The notes under the pieces are model-generated. The model was not told the origin of the DNA and ran no database searches. It saw nothing but the letters and a program-made list of their open reading frames with translations. Shown here in pieces: positions 26,187-35,257 of a DNA stretch of 64,000 bases (within the stretch, counting starts at the first letter, position 1; each line of letters begins with the position of its first letter). Source of the DNA: Paenibacillus prosopidis. Its GTDB lineage: Bacteria; Bacillota; Bacilli; Paenibacillales; Paenibacillaceae. The position numbers were made by a program, and so were the translations under genes. The stretch covers positions 107,172 through 171,171 of the forward strand of contig NZ_QPJD01000006.1 in NCBI RefSeq assembly GCF_003337375.1, given 5' to 3'.

Positions 26187-26667
26187 TTATGTATTCTCTT
26201 CAGTTTTTAGACAAAGAAAAAAGCATTTCTCATTACAAAGAAATGCTCTTTCATTTTTCTTGCTTTGGGGTATTGTATAACCTTGATTTTTAGCTAAATA
26301 TTTGATTTGATCGGACTCCCATAGCACGTAAGTTCTATCTTGTTTGCTCACGGCGATCCGATACATCGCATAGGCAACCTTGTCTGCTCGAATCTGCTTG
26401 TATTTGCGCAGTGGACCGACCATGAACAATAGTCGTACCCAGACAGCAGAACACATCCTGCCCGACGATCTCCTCCGCGAAGTCCTCCAGCCGTGCGAAG
26501 TCGACGATCACTGTGTACAGCTTGGGATGGGAGTAGGGGAGAGGAGAACGAACGAGCGCGGTCACCCGGACGTACTCTTCACTTTGCAGGAGAAGCTTGA
26601 CCAGCTGTTCACCGATCAGGCCGGTCGCTCCGAGTACAAGGGCGGTTCGATTCATCATGAACTTCAC
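26187..26667 (-). pseudogene. Truncated NAD(P)-binding epimerase/reductase (YbjT-like)
   Basis: The 5' part reads RTALVLGATGLIGEQLVKLL, a Rossmann GxxGxxG start, and continues to FCCLGTTIVHGRST near 26400. There the middle of the protein, including the YxxxK region, is missing. The C-terminal end (IRADKVAYAMYRIAVSK then ESDQIKYLAKN) continues in another frame. About 100 residues and the frame were lost together, so the gene is dead. No intact copy is in the window. Confidence 0.7.
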
Positions 26668-26755
26668 TTCCTATTCGGCAATGAATTCCTGACCTCAGTT
26701 TAGTCATTGTGAAATTTCAAAGCTCATTTCTTAAAGCTCTACAGAACCCCTATCT

Positions 26756-27814
26756 TTAGTGTTGGTGGATTGAGTTGTTAGGTTCGTTCCGCTTGTTCAG
26801 GAAGACGTTCAACCGTTCCGAGAATAACAGCATGGCGGCAGCCGATATAACGATATCATGCATGGGAATATCGGCGCGAGTCCCAGTCCGGTGATTAGCA
26901 ATCCGCTTAGTGCAAAACCGTTCGGAAGCGGTAGCAGCAGAAGAAGCGTACCGGCAAGCGCCGTGATCTGGCCAGCTCGAATTAACAGGCGATTGCTCAT
27001 CTTGAACGTGACGATTCCGGTGGTGAACCTTCCGATCGTTATGCCTGCAAAGTACATCGAAACCCAAAACGCGGCTTCGTTCGCGGGCAACCCCTTCATC
27101 TTCACCAAATAACTACTGCCCCATAAGCCAACCGTTGCTTCGACCCCGCAGTAGAATAAAAACGATGCCAAGGCATACTTGACACCTTTCGCATGCTGCG
27201 GTTTGTACACCCCCCCGTTATCAAGCGACGGCCCCGCCTCCGCTTGTTCGGCGCCTTGTTTCCCGGCTAGATGCCCCCATAACGGGAGCGTTATGAAAAG
27301 CAAAATAACTAACGCAAACTGAATTCCTGCTACGGCGAGATACCCGTCTCTCCATGAAGAATTCCCAGACAAGAACGCGGCCATAATCATTGGGACCGGC
27401 TGTCGCTCCAATACCCCAGAAACAATGCAGCCAACTCATGTGATGGGCTTTATAACGAGCCGCTACGTAATGGTTGAGTCCGGCATCGACGGCCCCTCCG
27501 CCGAGCCCAAGGGGGATGGCGCACACGATCAACCAAACGATCGATGGCGCATATGAAAATCCTAGCAGCGCGCCAGCCGTCATGATACAACTTGCCAGCG
27601 TGACGCTTCCCGTACCGAACCGGCTCACAACCGCTCCGCTTACCAAGCTGGATACAATCGTGCCAACGGTAACCGTCATCGACAACAACCCTGCCATTCC
27701 AATTGGTGCTTCCAGATCGGGCCGCATGACAGGCCATGATGCTCCGAGCAAGGAATCGGGCAGCCCGAGGCTGATAAAGGCCAAATAAATGATCAATAGC
27801 AAAATCGTCCCCAT
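26756..27814 (-). pseudogene. Frameshifted and truncated MFS transporter
   Basis: The first half (minus strand from 27814) has six helices of an MFS permease with GLPDSLLGASWPVM, LGLGGGAVDAGLNHYVAARY and SWLHCFWGIGATAGP. Near 27395 the frame changes and the second half continues from SWRDGYLAVAGIQFALVILL through VKYALASFLFYCGVEATVGL and GITIGRFTTG to LGLAPIFPCM. There a second shift removes the last helices. The family resembles FucP/YbjJ-type sugar exporters or importers. Two lesions make function unlikely unless one is a sequencing error. Confidence 0.75.
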
Positions 27815-27890
27815 ACATGTGCGCTCCCATCTTCAATTCAATCGTCGTTTGGTATTCGAACTGCCCTGCCAGTTACTTCAATAAACAAAA

Positions 27891-27917
27891 GAGGAGCTTC
27901 CTCAAAGGAAGCTCCTC
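27891..27917 (-). terminator. Terminator of the orphan response-regulator gene
   Basis: GAGGAGCTTCC and GGAAGCTCCTC form a perfect 11-base stem with a TCAAA loop. Read on the minus strand it is followed by TTTTGTTTATT. Confidence 0.8.
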
Positions 27918-27965
27918 CACTATAGTTTCCTGTTAGCTTAACATTAGTTCTCAAACAATCGTGGA

Positions 27966-28727
27966 TTATGCCGTAATCGAGATCATCTTCCTGTACTCGT
28001 TAGCGCTTACACCGGTGTACGATTTGAATTTTTTGTAGAACCAATCCATTTCGGTATATCCGACTTCGTTAGCAATTTCATAAACTTTCATTTCTGTATG
28101 TTCGAGCAAAGATTTGGCTTTCTCCATGCGCTGCTGCAGCAGGTATTCGTTGAAGGTCATGTTCACGTGATATTTGAATTTTTGTCCCAGGTAAGAGCAG
28201 TTAAAGTGTAATATATTGGATATTTCTTTCAAAGTGATGTTCTGATGCAAAGCTTTCTCCACATAGACCTTCACTTTATCAATAACGTTGGCCTGCGGAG
28301 AAGCATCATTTTCGGATAAGGATAAGGATTGCTCATACTGTTCCCCTTGTGGCGCGGAGTCGAGCTTCCGCTTCACGTTCTGCAAGCTTGAAGTTAATTC
28401 ATCGGCTGACAAGGGATCGGGCAAATAGTCGCTGACTTGATAGTACATCGCCTTTCGTGCGAGCTGGAAGTCATTGTCCCCGCCAATGAGAATAATCGGT
28501 ACGCGGCTTTTGCTGCGGATCTGGCCGCACAGCTCCATCCCGCTTTCGTGAGCGCCATTCATATTGATCGCGATAAGCGAGAAACGATGCTTGGCGAATA
28601 AAGTCATGGCGGTTGCGGAAGCATCCGCATAACCTTCCAAGGCAAATCCCATACTGCTCCAATCAAGCATATATCGCGTCTTATCTCCCGATTGATGATC
28701 CAGATCGACAAACAGTACCTTATACAC
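27966..28727 (-). CDS. Orphan AraC-type response regulator with degenerate receiver
   Basis: Protein of about 253 residues. The GTG at 28727 is the start because GGGGAGG lies 8 bases upstream; the longer ATG start adds unrelated residues. The receiver fold is recognisable (YKVLFVDLD, IILIGGDNDFQLARKAM, VSDYLPDPLSADEL), but the phospho-acceptor position 55 is Asn (LIAINMNG) and the conserved Lys of the LLKP motif is Asp (LPDP). Two C-terminal helix-turn-helix motifs are intact, including VGYTEMDWFYKKFKSYTGVS. It is therefore likely phosphorylation-independent. No kinase is adjacent. It diverges from the sugar-uptake cluster at 29006 and is a plausible direct regulator of it. Confidence 0.9.
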   Translation of the reverse strand: MYKVLFVDLDHQSGDKTRYMLDWSSMGFALEGYADASATAMTLFAKHRFSLIAINMNGAHESGMELCGQIRSKSRVPIILIGGDNDFQLARKAMYYQVSDYLPDPLSADELTSSLQNVKRKLDSAPQGEQYEQSLSLSENDASPQANVIDKVKVYVEKALHQNITLKEISNILHFNCSYLGQKFKYHVNMTFNEYLLQQRMEKAKSLLEHTEMKVYEIANEVGYTEMDWFYKKFKSYTGVSANEYRKMISITA

Positions 28728-28900
28728 AATGATTACCTCCCCTTGCATTCGCGGCACGTCGAACCCCTTATGCCTGCAAAAGATTACGCTTTCATTATGT
28801 AAAATGCACGAATGATTAACAATGTGCTTTTCTTTATATCGTTAGCAGTTGTTTACTACTTGTCATTCCTTGCGGCTTCGGATTCGAAATGTCAGCTCTC

Positions 28901-28970
28901 AACCTATAATTAGACAGGTGGAATATCTCGTTTTCGACAGGTTGTTGCCTAATAATGTAAGCGTTACACT
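28901..28970 (+). promoter_or_regulatory. Shared-type xylan-regulon promoter (copy 2), before the uptake cluster
   Basis: TTGTTG (28942-28947), a 17-base spacer, and TACACT (28965-28970), with dyad TGTAA-GCG-TTACA at 28956-28968 over the -10 box. AACCTATAA lies at 28901, 41 bases before the -35 box. GACAGGT is repeated directly at 28913 and 28936 (23 bases apart), a spacing that suits an AraC-type dimer on one face of the helix. Confidence 0.72.
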
Positions 28971-29005
28971 TTTGATGTGTTCACAAATCTTAAGGGGGAT
29001 TAGGT

Positions 29006-30397
29006 ATGCGGATTCGCAAAATGATGATTCTGTTATGCGCAATGGTTCTGGTTCTCGCAGCATGCGGCGGCGGCTCCAATAGCGGTACAAACAGCGGAAC
29101 CAACACCGCTAACAACGGAACCAACAGCGCAACGAACAGCGGCGCGACCGATACGCCGGACAACGCAGCGGCGAACAATGAGGAGGAAGTGTACAGCACG
29201 CCGGAGATGGATTTCGACCTGGGCGGCAAAACGATCAAAATCGTATCGTGGTGGGACATGACGATTCCGGAAGACAATCCGGACAACATTCAACGCAAGA
29301 AAAACCTGGACGCTTTAATGGAGAAGCATAATTTCAAAGTGGAATACGTCGCTATCGATTACGGCGAATACCAGCAGAAAGTCACCGCATCCTTGCTGGC
29401 GGGCGAGCCGATTGGCGATATCGTCCGATTGGGCAAAACGTATACGGTTCCAACGCTTGTGAAGCAAGATCTGCTGTGGCCGATCGACGAGTATACGAAG
29501 AACCCTAGAGCATTCAACCAGAAGGTCACGAATGAATATTACCAGTATGAGGGCAGAGGGTACGGATTCAGCGAGGGTCACGCCAATCTGGTTCAGGGCC
29601 TCTTCTACAACCGCACGCTTATGAATCAGCTGGGTTTGAAAGCGCTTCAAGAGTATGTGAACGAAGACAACTGGAATTGGGAAACGTTCATTCAAGTGGC
29701 CAAAGAGGCCAACAAAGATACGAATAACGATGGCAAGCTGGATACATGGGGGCTCGCAAATCCATCGCTTCCAGATCAAGCTCTATATTCCAACAATACG
29801 GGCCTCACCAAAGGAGATAAGCAAAATCTGGACGATCCCGCGACGCTTGATGCGCTTAATTTCGTTTCCCGCTTGGCGACCGAGCAAGTTGGCAGACCTA
29901 CGGAGGGCGGCGATTGGACAGAGGCCGGCCAATTCTTCCGTCAAGGCAACACGCTGATGGTTGCAGGCGCTCTGTGGGAGCTTAGCGGCATGCAGACGGA
30001 TATGCCGGACTATGAGCTCGGTTTCGTTCCGTTTCCGAAGGGACCGAATGCTACCGAATATCATTCCGCCGAAGCGCTCTACCAGGCTTTGACGATTCCG
30101 AAAGCGGTCGAGAATCCCGAGCAGCTCATGTATATCTGGGAAAAGATCAATGACATCGATTCTATGTATGATTATCCGGACCAAGGCTGGTATGAGACTT
30201 TGTTTACCAATGAAGATGACATCAACAATGCCAAGATGGTTGCGCCTAATATGATCATTCTCGATCACAATACGTTCCCGAATCTGAAGTACTATGATTT
30301 CATGGGCGAACTGACTAGCGGGGTTTCGGTATCCACCGTCGTCGAGAAGTATAAGTCGGCGTTCCAGGCGGCAATTGATGAAGTGTATGCACCGTAA
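29006..30397 (+). CDS. Sugar ABC transporter substrate-binding lipoprotein
   Basis: Lipoprotein of 463 residues heading the uptake cluster. The signal peptide ends in lipobox LAAC, followed by a flexible Ser/Asn/Thr/Gly linker. The body is a family-1 sugar-binding protein (KTIKIVSWWDMTIPED, DTWGLANPSLPDQALYSNN, FFRQGNTLMVAGALWEL, EALYQALTIPKAVENPEQ). AGGGGG upstream supports the ATG. Its promoter is of the shared xylan-regulon type, which suggests xylo- or arabino-oligosaccharides as ligand. It is separated from the next gene by a stem-loop, which may let it be made in excess over the membrane parts. Confidence 0.9.
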   Translation: MRIRKMMILLCAMVLVLAACGGGSNSGTNSGTNTANNGTNSATNSGATDTPDNAAANNEEEVYSTPEMDFDLGGKTIKIVSWWDMTIPEDNPDNIQRKKNLDALMEKHNFKVEYVAIDYGEYQQKVTASLLAGEPIGDIVRLGKTYTVPTLVKQDLLWPIDEYTKNPRAFNQKVTNEYYQYEGRGYGFSEGHANLVQGLFYNRTLMNQLGLKALQEYVNEDNWNWETFIQVAKEANKDTNNDGKLDTWGLANPSLPDQALYSNNTGLTKGDKQNLDDPATLDALNFVSRLATEQVGRPTEGGDWTEAGQFFRQGNTLMVAGALWELSGMQTDMPDYELGFVPFPKGPNATEYHSAEALYQALTIPKAVENPEQLMYIWEKINDIDSMYDYPDQGWYETLFTNEDDINNAKMVAPNMIILDHNTFPNLKYYDFMGELTSGVSVSTVVEKYKSAFQAAIDEVYAP

Positions 30398-30417
30398 CAA
30401 TTGAAATGGATTGACGG

Positions 30418-30455
30418 ACAGTCCCCATTTAGAAATTTTCTATAATGGGGACTGT
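30418..30455 (+). other. Intercistronic stem-loop between binding protein and downstream genes
   Basis: ACAGTCCCCAT (30418-30428) pairs perfectly with ATGGGGACTGT (30445-30455) across a 16-base loop. No T run follows, so it more likely stabilises the upstream mRNA or partly terminates than ends the operon. Confidence 0.6.
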
Positions 30456-30496
30456 TATTGGATTTAAAAACTTCTAGCTGCAGGAGGGGAGAAAAA

Positions 30497-33388
30497 TTGA
30501 ACATCAGAAAGAAGAACTATGTAATCGTCATACTAGTTCTGACCGTATTTTTTTTGTCCATTTGGGCGTTCTACCCTTCGAATCCAGCAGGTAACGGGCA
30601 TGTTCGGGCCATGGCAGATTTTGAAGCGATTACGGAATCGGCTGGAGAAGGGGGCTACGACGACTATTTGAATACCCACCAGGCTGCGAAGCGGCCGGAC
30701 GGGGTCATTCGAATCGAGGGGGAGAATTATGCCGAAACGGTCGGGGACGGTTTTGAAGTCATGGAGCAGCTGCATGGTTTGGATGGAAAAGCGGTTATTA
30801 CGCCGGAGACGGGGTCCATTGGCTGGGACGTTCAAATCGGTCAGCCGGGTCTGTACAACGTTAGAATTCATTATTATCCGATCGAGGGAAAGAGCTCTGC
30901 GATTGAAAGAGAGTTTTCTATTAATCAGGAAATTCCCTTTAAGGGCGCTGATATTATTTTGTTTGACCGGGTTTGGGGAGACCGGCACGAAGAGATCAAG
31001 AGAGACGACAGAGGAAACGATCTGCGTCCGAGACAGGTCGAGAAGCCTGCATGGCAGCTATCGGCGCTTACCGACAGATACGGTTATTACGATGAGCTGT
31101 ATTCCTTTTATTTCGACAAAGGCACGCAAAGGCTTTCCATGAAGGCGTTACGGGAACCGATGGCTATTGATTATATTGAGCTATACCAGGATCAGGACTT
31201 GAAGACGTACGAAGAACTGAAGAGCGAATATGAAGCTGAAGGCCTTAAGGCTGTCAAGGATCAATCGATTCTCATCCAAGCGGAAGACGCAACGCTCAAG
31301 TCTTCCCCGACCTTATATCCGGTATCCGACAGGTCTAGTCCAACGGTTATTCCATATGATGTTTCCAAAATCAGAATCAACACGATCGGAGGACTGAACT
31401 GGAAGCTGCCCGGGCAGTGGATCGAGTGGGAATTCGAGGTGGAAGAGGACGGTTTGTATCAGATTGCGTTAAAACAAAAGCAGGACCAGCTTCGCGGCGT
31501 TTATGCCACGCGGAGTCTTATGATCGACGGAAAATATCCGTTTCAGGAAATGAAGCGAATCCGCTTTAACTTTGAAAGGGATTGGCAGATGAACTTGCTC
31601 GGCGGCGACGAGCCCTATTTATACCATTTGACCAAAGGCGCGCATCGTATTCGAATGATGGTTTCCCTCGGCGAAATCGCTCCGTTGCTTCAAACGATCG
31701 AGTCGAGCGTGCTGAAGCTGAATGAGATGTACCGGAAAATCTTGATGATTACGTCGAATACGCCCGATCCGTTTCGCGACTATCAATTGGAGAAGCGGAT
31801 TCCCGATATGATAGAGGTTTTCACTGAACAAGCCGAAACGATTCAAAGCGTCGCAGACTATCTCGAGCAAGCGACAGGCGAGCGAAGCGACAAGGTAGCC
31901 GTCCTTCACTCGATGATTCGCCAACTGAAAGATATGACGAAATATCCCGAAACGGTTGCCAAGCGATTGGATGCATACAAGGTCAATGTCGGCGGACTGG
32001 GAACATGGATCCTGACCGTGCGGGAACAACCGCTTTCGCTTGATTATCTTGTCGTCTCTTCGCCGGGCCGCGAGCTTCCGAGAGCGGAAGCGACCTTCTT
32101 CGAAGAAGCAGGACACGAGCTCGGCGCCTATGCGGCCTCTTATACGGAAGATTATGACAGCATCGGCAATACCGAAGAGAAAAACCGTTCGGTCACGGTC
32201 TGGATTACGACCGGACGCGACCAGGCGCAAGTCTTGAAGGGCTTGATCGACGACTCCTTTACGCCGGATACGAATATTTCCGTTCAGCTGAGGCTCGTTC
32301 CGGGCAACATTCTTCTGCCGGCTACGCTTGCCGGCGAGGGGCCGGACGTGGCCATGCAGATCGGCGAGGATGTTCCGGTGAACTATGCGATGAGGGGCGC
32401 TGCGGCCGACTTGTCGGAATTTGCGGATTACGATGAAGTTGCTTCAAGGTTCCGCGACAGCGGACTTACGCCTTACAAATACGATGGGGGAGTGTATGCC
32501 CTCCCAGAGCAGCAGACATTCCCGATGCTGTTTTACCGCAAGGATATCCTCAAGGAGTTGAATTTAACTCCACCCAAAACCTGGCAGGAAATTTATAACA
32601 TGATTTCGGTTCTTCAGAAGCACAACATGGCGTTTTATTTGCCGCTTGAAGCCACGAATGCGAGCTTGGTTCCGAATGCGACCTTCTCTATGCTGCTCTA
32701 CCAGAACGGCGGCAAATTTTATCGGGATGACGATAAGAAGAGCGCACTCGATTCCGAAATTTCAATGAACGCTTTTAAAAAATGGACGCAATTTTATACA
32801 AGCTATAAGTTCCCGCTGCAAGCGGACTTCCCGAACCGGTTCCGGACGGGCGAGATGCCGATCGGCATTGCGGACTATACGACGTACAACATGCTGACGG
32901 TGTTGGCTCCGGAGATCAAAGGCCTATGGGACTTCACCATTGTTCCGGGTACGAAGCTTGCGGACGGCACTATAAACAATGAAGTGGCAAGCCATACAAC
33001 CGCGGTCATGATGCTGGAAAATTCGGATGATAAAGAGTCGTCTTGGGCGTTTATGAAGTGGTGGACGGACAAGGAAACCCAGATTGCTTACGGACGCGAG
33101 ATGGAAGGTCTTATGGGCGAGGCGGCACGTTATCCGACGGCCAATATTGATGCGCTTGAAGAATTGCCTTGGCCGGTCAAGGATTACAACAATTTGGAGA
33201 GCCAGTGGCAGTGGGTCAGAGGCATCCCGCAGGTTCCGGGCGGATACTTTACGGGCAGACATTTGGACAATGCCTTCAGGAAAGTCGTTAACGCCAATGA
33301 GAATCCCCGCGAAGCCTTTTCGGACTATATCCTCTATATCAACGATGAAATTGAAATTAAGCGAAAAGAATTTAATTTACCGTATTAG
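30497..33388 (+). CDS. Membrane-anchored solute-binding protein with N-terminal carbohydrate-binding-like domains
   Basis: Unusually long binding protein of about 963 residues; typical ones have 430-560. An N-terminal transmembrane helix (about 6-26) lacks a lipobox. Two sandwich-like regions follow: one starting GVIRIEGENYAETVGDGFEV (about 75-230) and one near 265-400 with SILIQAEDATLKSS and PGQWIEWEFEVEEDGLYQIA, both of CBM6/CBM35-like character. A helical stretch (about 400-520) links to a family-1 solute-binding domain (about 555-950: VWITTGRDQAQVLKGLIDD, GGVYALPEQQTFPMLFYRKD, SSWAFMKWWTDKETQIAYGR). The start is a TTG at 30497 with AGGAGGGG 7 bases upstream. It could hold a polysaccharide while passing fragments to the permeases. 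Confidence 0.85.
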   Translation: MNIRKKNYVIVILVLTVFFLSIWAFYPSNPAGNGHVRAMADFEAITESAGEGGYDDYLNTHQAAKRPDGVIRIEGENYAETVGDGFEVMEQLHGLDGKAVITPETGSIGWDVQIGQPGLYNVRIHYYPIEGKSSAIEREFSINQEIPFKGADIILFDRVWGDRHEEIKRDDRGNDLRPRQVEKPAWQLSALTDRYGYYDELYSFYFDKGTQRLSMKALREPMAIDYIELYQDQDLKTYEELKSEYEAEGLKAVKDQSILIQAEDATLKSSPTLYPVSDRSSPTVIPYDVSKIRINTIGGLNWKLPGQWIEWEFEVEEDGLYQIALKQKQDQLRGVYATRSLMIDGKYPFQEMKRIRFNFERDWQMNLLGGDEPYLYHLTKGAHRIRMMVSLGEIAPLLQTIESSVLKLNEMYRKILMITSNTPDPFRDYQLEKRIPDMIEVFTEQAETIQSVADYLEQATGERSDKVAVLHSMIRQLKDMTKYPETVAKRLDAYKVNVGGLGTWILTVREQPLSLDYLVVSSPGRELPRAEATFFEEAGHELGAYAASYTEDYDSIGNTEEKNRSVTVWITTGRDQAQVLKGLIDDSFTPDTNISVQLRLVPGNILLPATLAGEGPDVAMQIGEDVPVNYAMRGAAADLSEFADYDEVASRFRDSGLTPYKYDGGVYALPEQQTFPMLFYRKDILKELNLTPPKTWQEIYNMISVLQKHNMAFYLPLEATNASLVPNATFSMLLYQNGGKFYRDDDKKSALDSEISMNAFKKWTQFYTSYKFPLQADFPNRFRTGEMPIGIADYTTYNMLTVLAPEIKGLWDFTIVPGTKLADGTINNEVASHTTAVMMLENSDDKESSWAFMKWWTDKETQIAYGREMEGLMGEAARYPTANIDALEELPWPVKDYNNLESQWQWVRGIPQVPGGYFTGRHLDNAFRKVVNANENPREAFSDYILYINDEIEIKRKEFNLPY

Positions 33389-33406
33389 TTAGGGGGTGGA
33401 AGCAGG

Positions 33407-34363
33407 GTGCAAGCAGAAACAACCGTTCAAGCCATGAAGGGCTCCATTCACCCGAAGAAGAGATCTAGGTGGGCTTATGTCATGAGTGAGTTGAAACGAA
33501 ACAAGCATTACTACCTATTGATGAGTCCTTACATGATTATTTTCTTTTTATTTACCGTTATTCCGGTAGTTTTCTCGCTGGGCTTAAGTTTCTTCTATTT
33601 TAATATGCTTGAATTTCCGCGCTTTGTTGGTTGGCAAAACTATTCCAGGCTGTTTCTTAATGACGATATTTTTATGATCGCCTTGAAGAATACGTTTATG
33701 TTCGCGGTCATTACCGGCCCAGTCAGCTATATCGCCTGCTTTGTGTTTGCATGGATTATCAATGAGCTTACGCCCAAGGTGCGCGCTGTCATGACATTGA
33801 TTTTTTATGCGCCGGCGATTTCCGGAAATGTGTTCTTTATCTGGCTGATTGTGTTTTCCGGGGACAGCTACGGCTACTTGAACGGCTTTTTGATGAAAGC
33901 CGGGTTTATATTGGAACCGATTCAATGGCTGCTGGACGAGAAATATATTTTGACCATTGTCATGATCGTTCAGCTTTGGCTCAGTCTGGGCACCAGCTTC
34001 CTGGCTTTTATCGCCGGTCTGCAAACGATCGATAAAACGCTGGTTGAAGCAGGAGCGGTAGACGGAATTAAGAACCGCTGGCAGGAGCTTTGGTTCATTA
34101 CGCTGCCATCGATGAGGCCGCAGCTTCTGTTCGGAGCGGTCATGCAGATTACCGCTTCGTTTGCGGTTGCCGACATATCGATCGCGCTTGCGGGCTTTCC
34201 AAGCGTCAATTACGCGGCGCATACCGTCGTTACGCATCTGATGGACTATGGCACCATCCGTTTCGAGATGGGCTATGCGTCCGCCATTGCGACGGTTCTC
34301 TTCGGCCTGATGATCGGGACCAACATGCTGACGCAAAAAATGTTGAGAAAGATAGGTGAGTGA
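33407..34363 (+). CDS. Sugar ABC transporter permease (MalF/LplB type), first pair
   Basis: Permease of 318 residues with six transmembrane helices. The usual N-terminal ETV-like start (KHYYLLMSPYMIIFFLFTVI) and the cytoplasmic EAA loop VEAGAVDGIKNRWQELWFITLPSMRP, here with the core EAGAVDG, are both present. GTG start with AGGGGGTGG a few bases upstream. It overlaps the start of the next permease by a few bases, the normal heterodimer pairing. Confidence 0.93.
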   Translation: MQAETTVQAMKGSIHPKKRSRWAYVMSELKRNKHYYLLMSPYMIIFFLFTVIPVVFSLGLSFFYFNMLEFPRFVGWQNYSRLFLNDDIFMIALKNTFMFAVITGPVSYIACFVFAWIINELTPKVRAVMTLIFYAPAISGNVFFIWLIVFSGDSYGYLNGFLMKAGFILEPIQWLLDEKYILTIVMIVQLWLSLGTSFLAFIAGLQTIDKTLVEAGAVDGIKNRWQELWFITLPSMRPQLLFGAVMQITASFAVADISIALAGFPSVNYAAHTVVTHLMDYGTIRFEMGYASAIATVLFGLMIGTNMLTQKMLRKIGE

Positions 34364-34365
34364 CG

Positions 34366-35241
34366 TTGGTCATGAAAATGATGGCGGCCTTTCGAACGCC
34401 CAAAAAGCTTAATCGCTCCTTTACCGTCAGCTTTTTGCTGTTCGTGCTCCTTGCCTTATTCGGGTCATTTATGGCTTTGCCGTTACTTTATGCGGTGAAC
34501 AATGCCTTTAAGCCGCTTGACGAATTGTTCATTTTCCCGCCGCGGTTTTTCGTGAACAATCCGACATTGGATAACTTTTATGATCTGCTCGCCTTGATGG
34601 GGAATTCGTGGGTGCCGCTCTCGCGCTATATCGCGAATACGCTGCTAATTACGATAGTCGGCACCGCGGGGCATATCTTATTGGCATCCGCAGCGGCTTA
34701 TCCGCTTGCCAAGTATCGATTCATGGGCTCTAAAACGCTTTTCTCCATCGTCGTGCTGTCCTTGATGTTTTCTCCGCATGTAACGGCCATCCCCAACTAT
34801 ATGGTAATGTCCTGGCTGGGGTGGATTAATGCGCATGCGTCTATCATTGTGCCTTCATTAGCATTTTCGTTAGGTTTGTTCCTGATGAAGCAATTTATGG
34901 AACAAATACCGGATGCATTGCTGGAAGCGGCCAAGATTGACGGAGCTAACGAGTACCGGATTTACTGGAGTATCGTTATGCCCAATGTAAAGCCTGCATG
35001 GCTGACGCTCATGATTTTGCAATTTCCGATGCTATGGGGAACCGATGGAGGCAGCTTTATCTACAGCGAGAACCTGAAGACGCTTCATTATGCTTTGGGG
35101 CAGATTACGCTTGGGGGGATTGCCAGAGCAGGGGTTGGAGCGGCAGTCGCGCTGATCTTGATGATTGTTCCGATTTCGCTCTTTATTATTTCCCAGAGCA
35201 GCGTCATTCAGACGATGGCGACTTCCGGGATGAAGGATTAG
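34366..35241 (+). CDS. Carbohydrate ABC transporter permease (MalG/LplC type), first pair
   Basis: About 291 residues with six helices and the EAA loop LLEAAKIDGANEYRIYWSI followed by VMPNVKPAW. The start is uncertain: AGGTGA at 34354-34359 is well spaced for the TTG at 34366, while GTG 34360 and ATG 34372 are alternatives. It forms the second half of the first permease heterodimer. No ATPase gene is in the cluster, so a shared MsmX-like ATPase elsewhere in the genome is expected. Confidence 0.92.
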   Translation: MVMKMMAAFRTPKKLNRSFTVSFLLFVLLALFGSFMALPLLYAVNNAFKPLDELFIFPPRFFVNNPTLDNFYDLLALMGNSWVPLSRYIANTLLITIVGTAGHILLASAAAYPLAKYRFMGSKTLFSIVVLSLMFSPHVTAIPNYMVMSWLGWINAHASIIVPSLAFSLGLFLMKQFMEQIPDALLEAAKIDGANEYRIYWSIVMPNVKPAWLTLMILQFPMLWGTDGGSFIYSENLKTLHYALGQITLGGIARAGVGAAVALILMIVPISLFIISQSSVIQTMATSGMKD

Positions 35242-35257
35242 AAGGGAGCCGTGCACG

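Noticed and set aside
28782..28795. Possible cre site before the orphan regulator
   Set aside because: TGAAAGCGTAATCT on the minus strand misses two fixed positions of the consensus.
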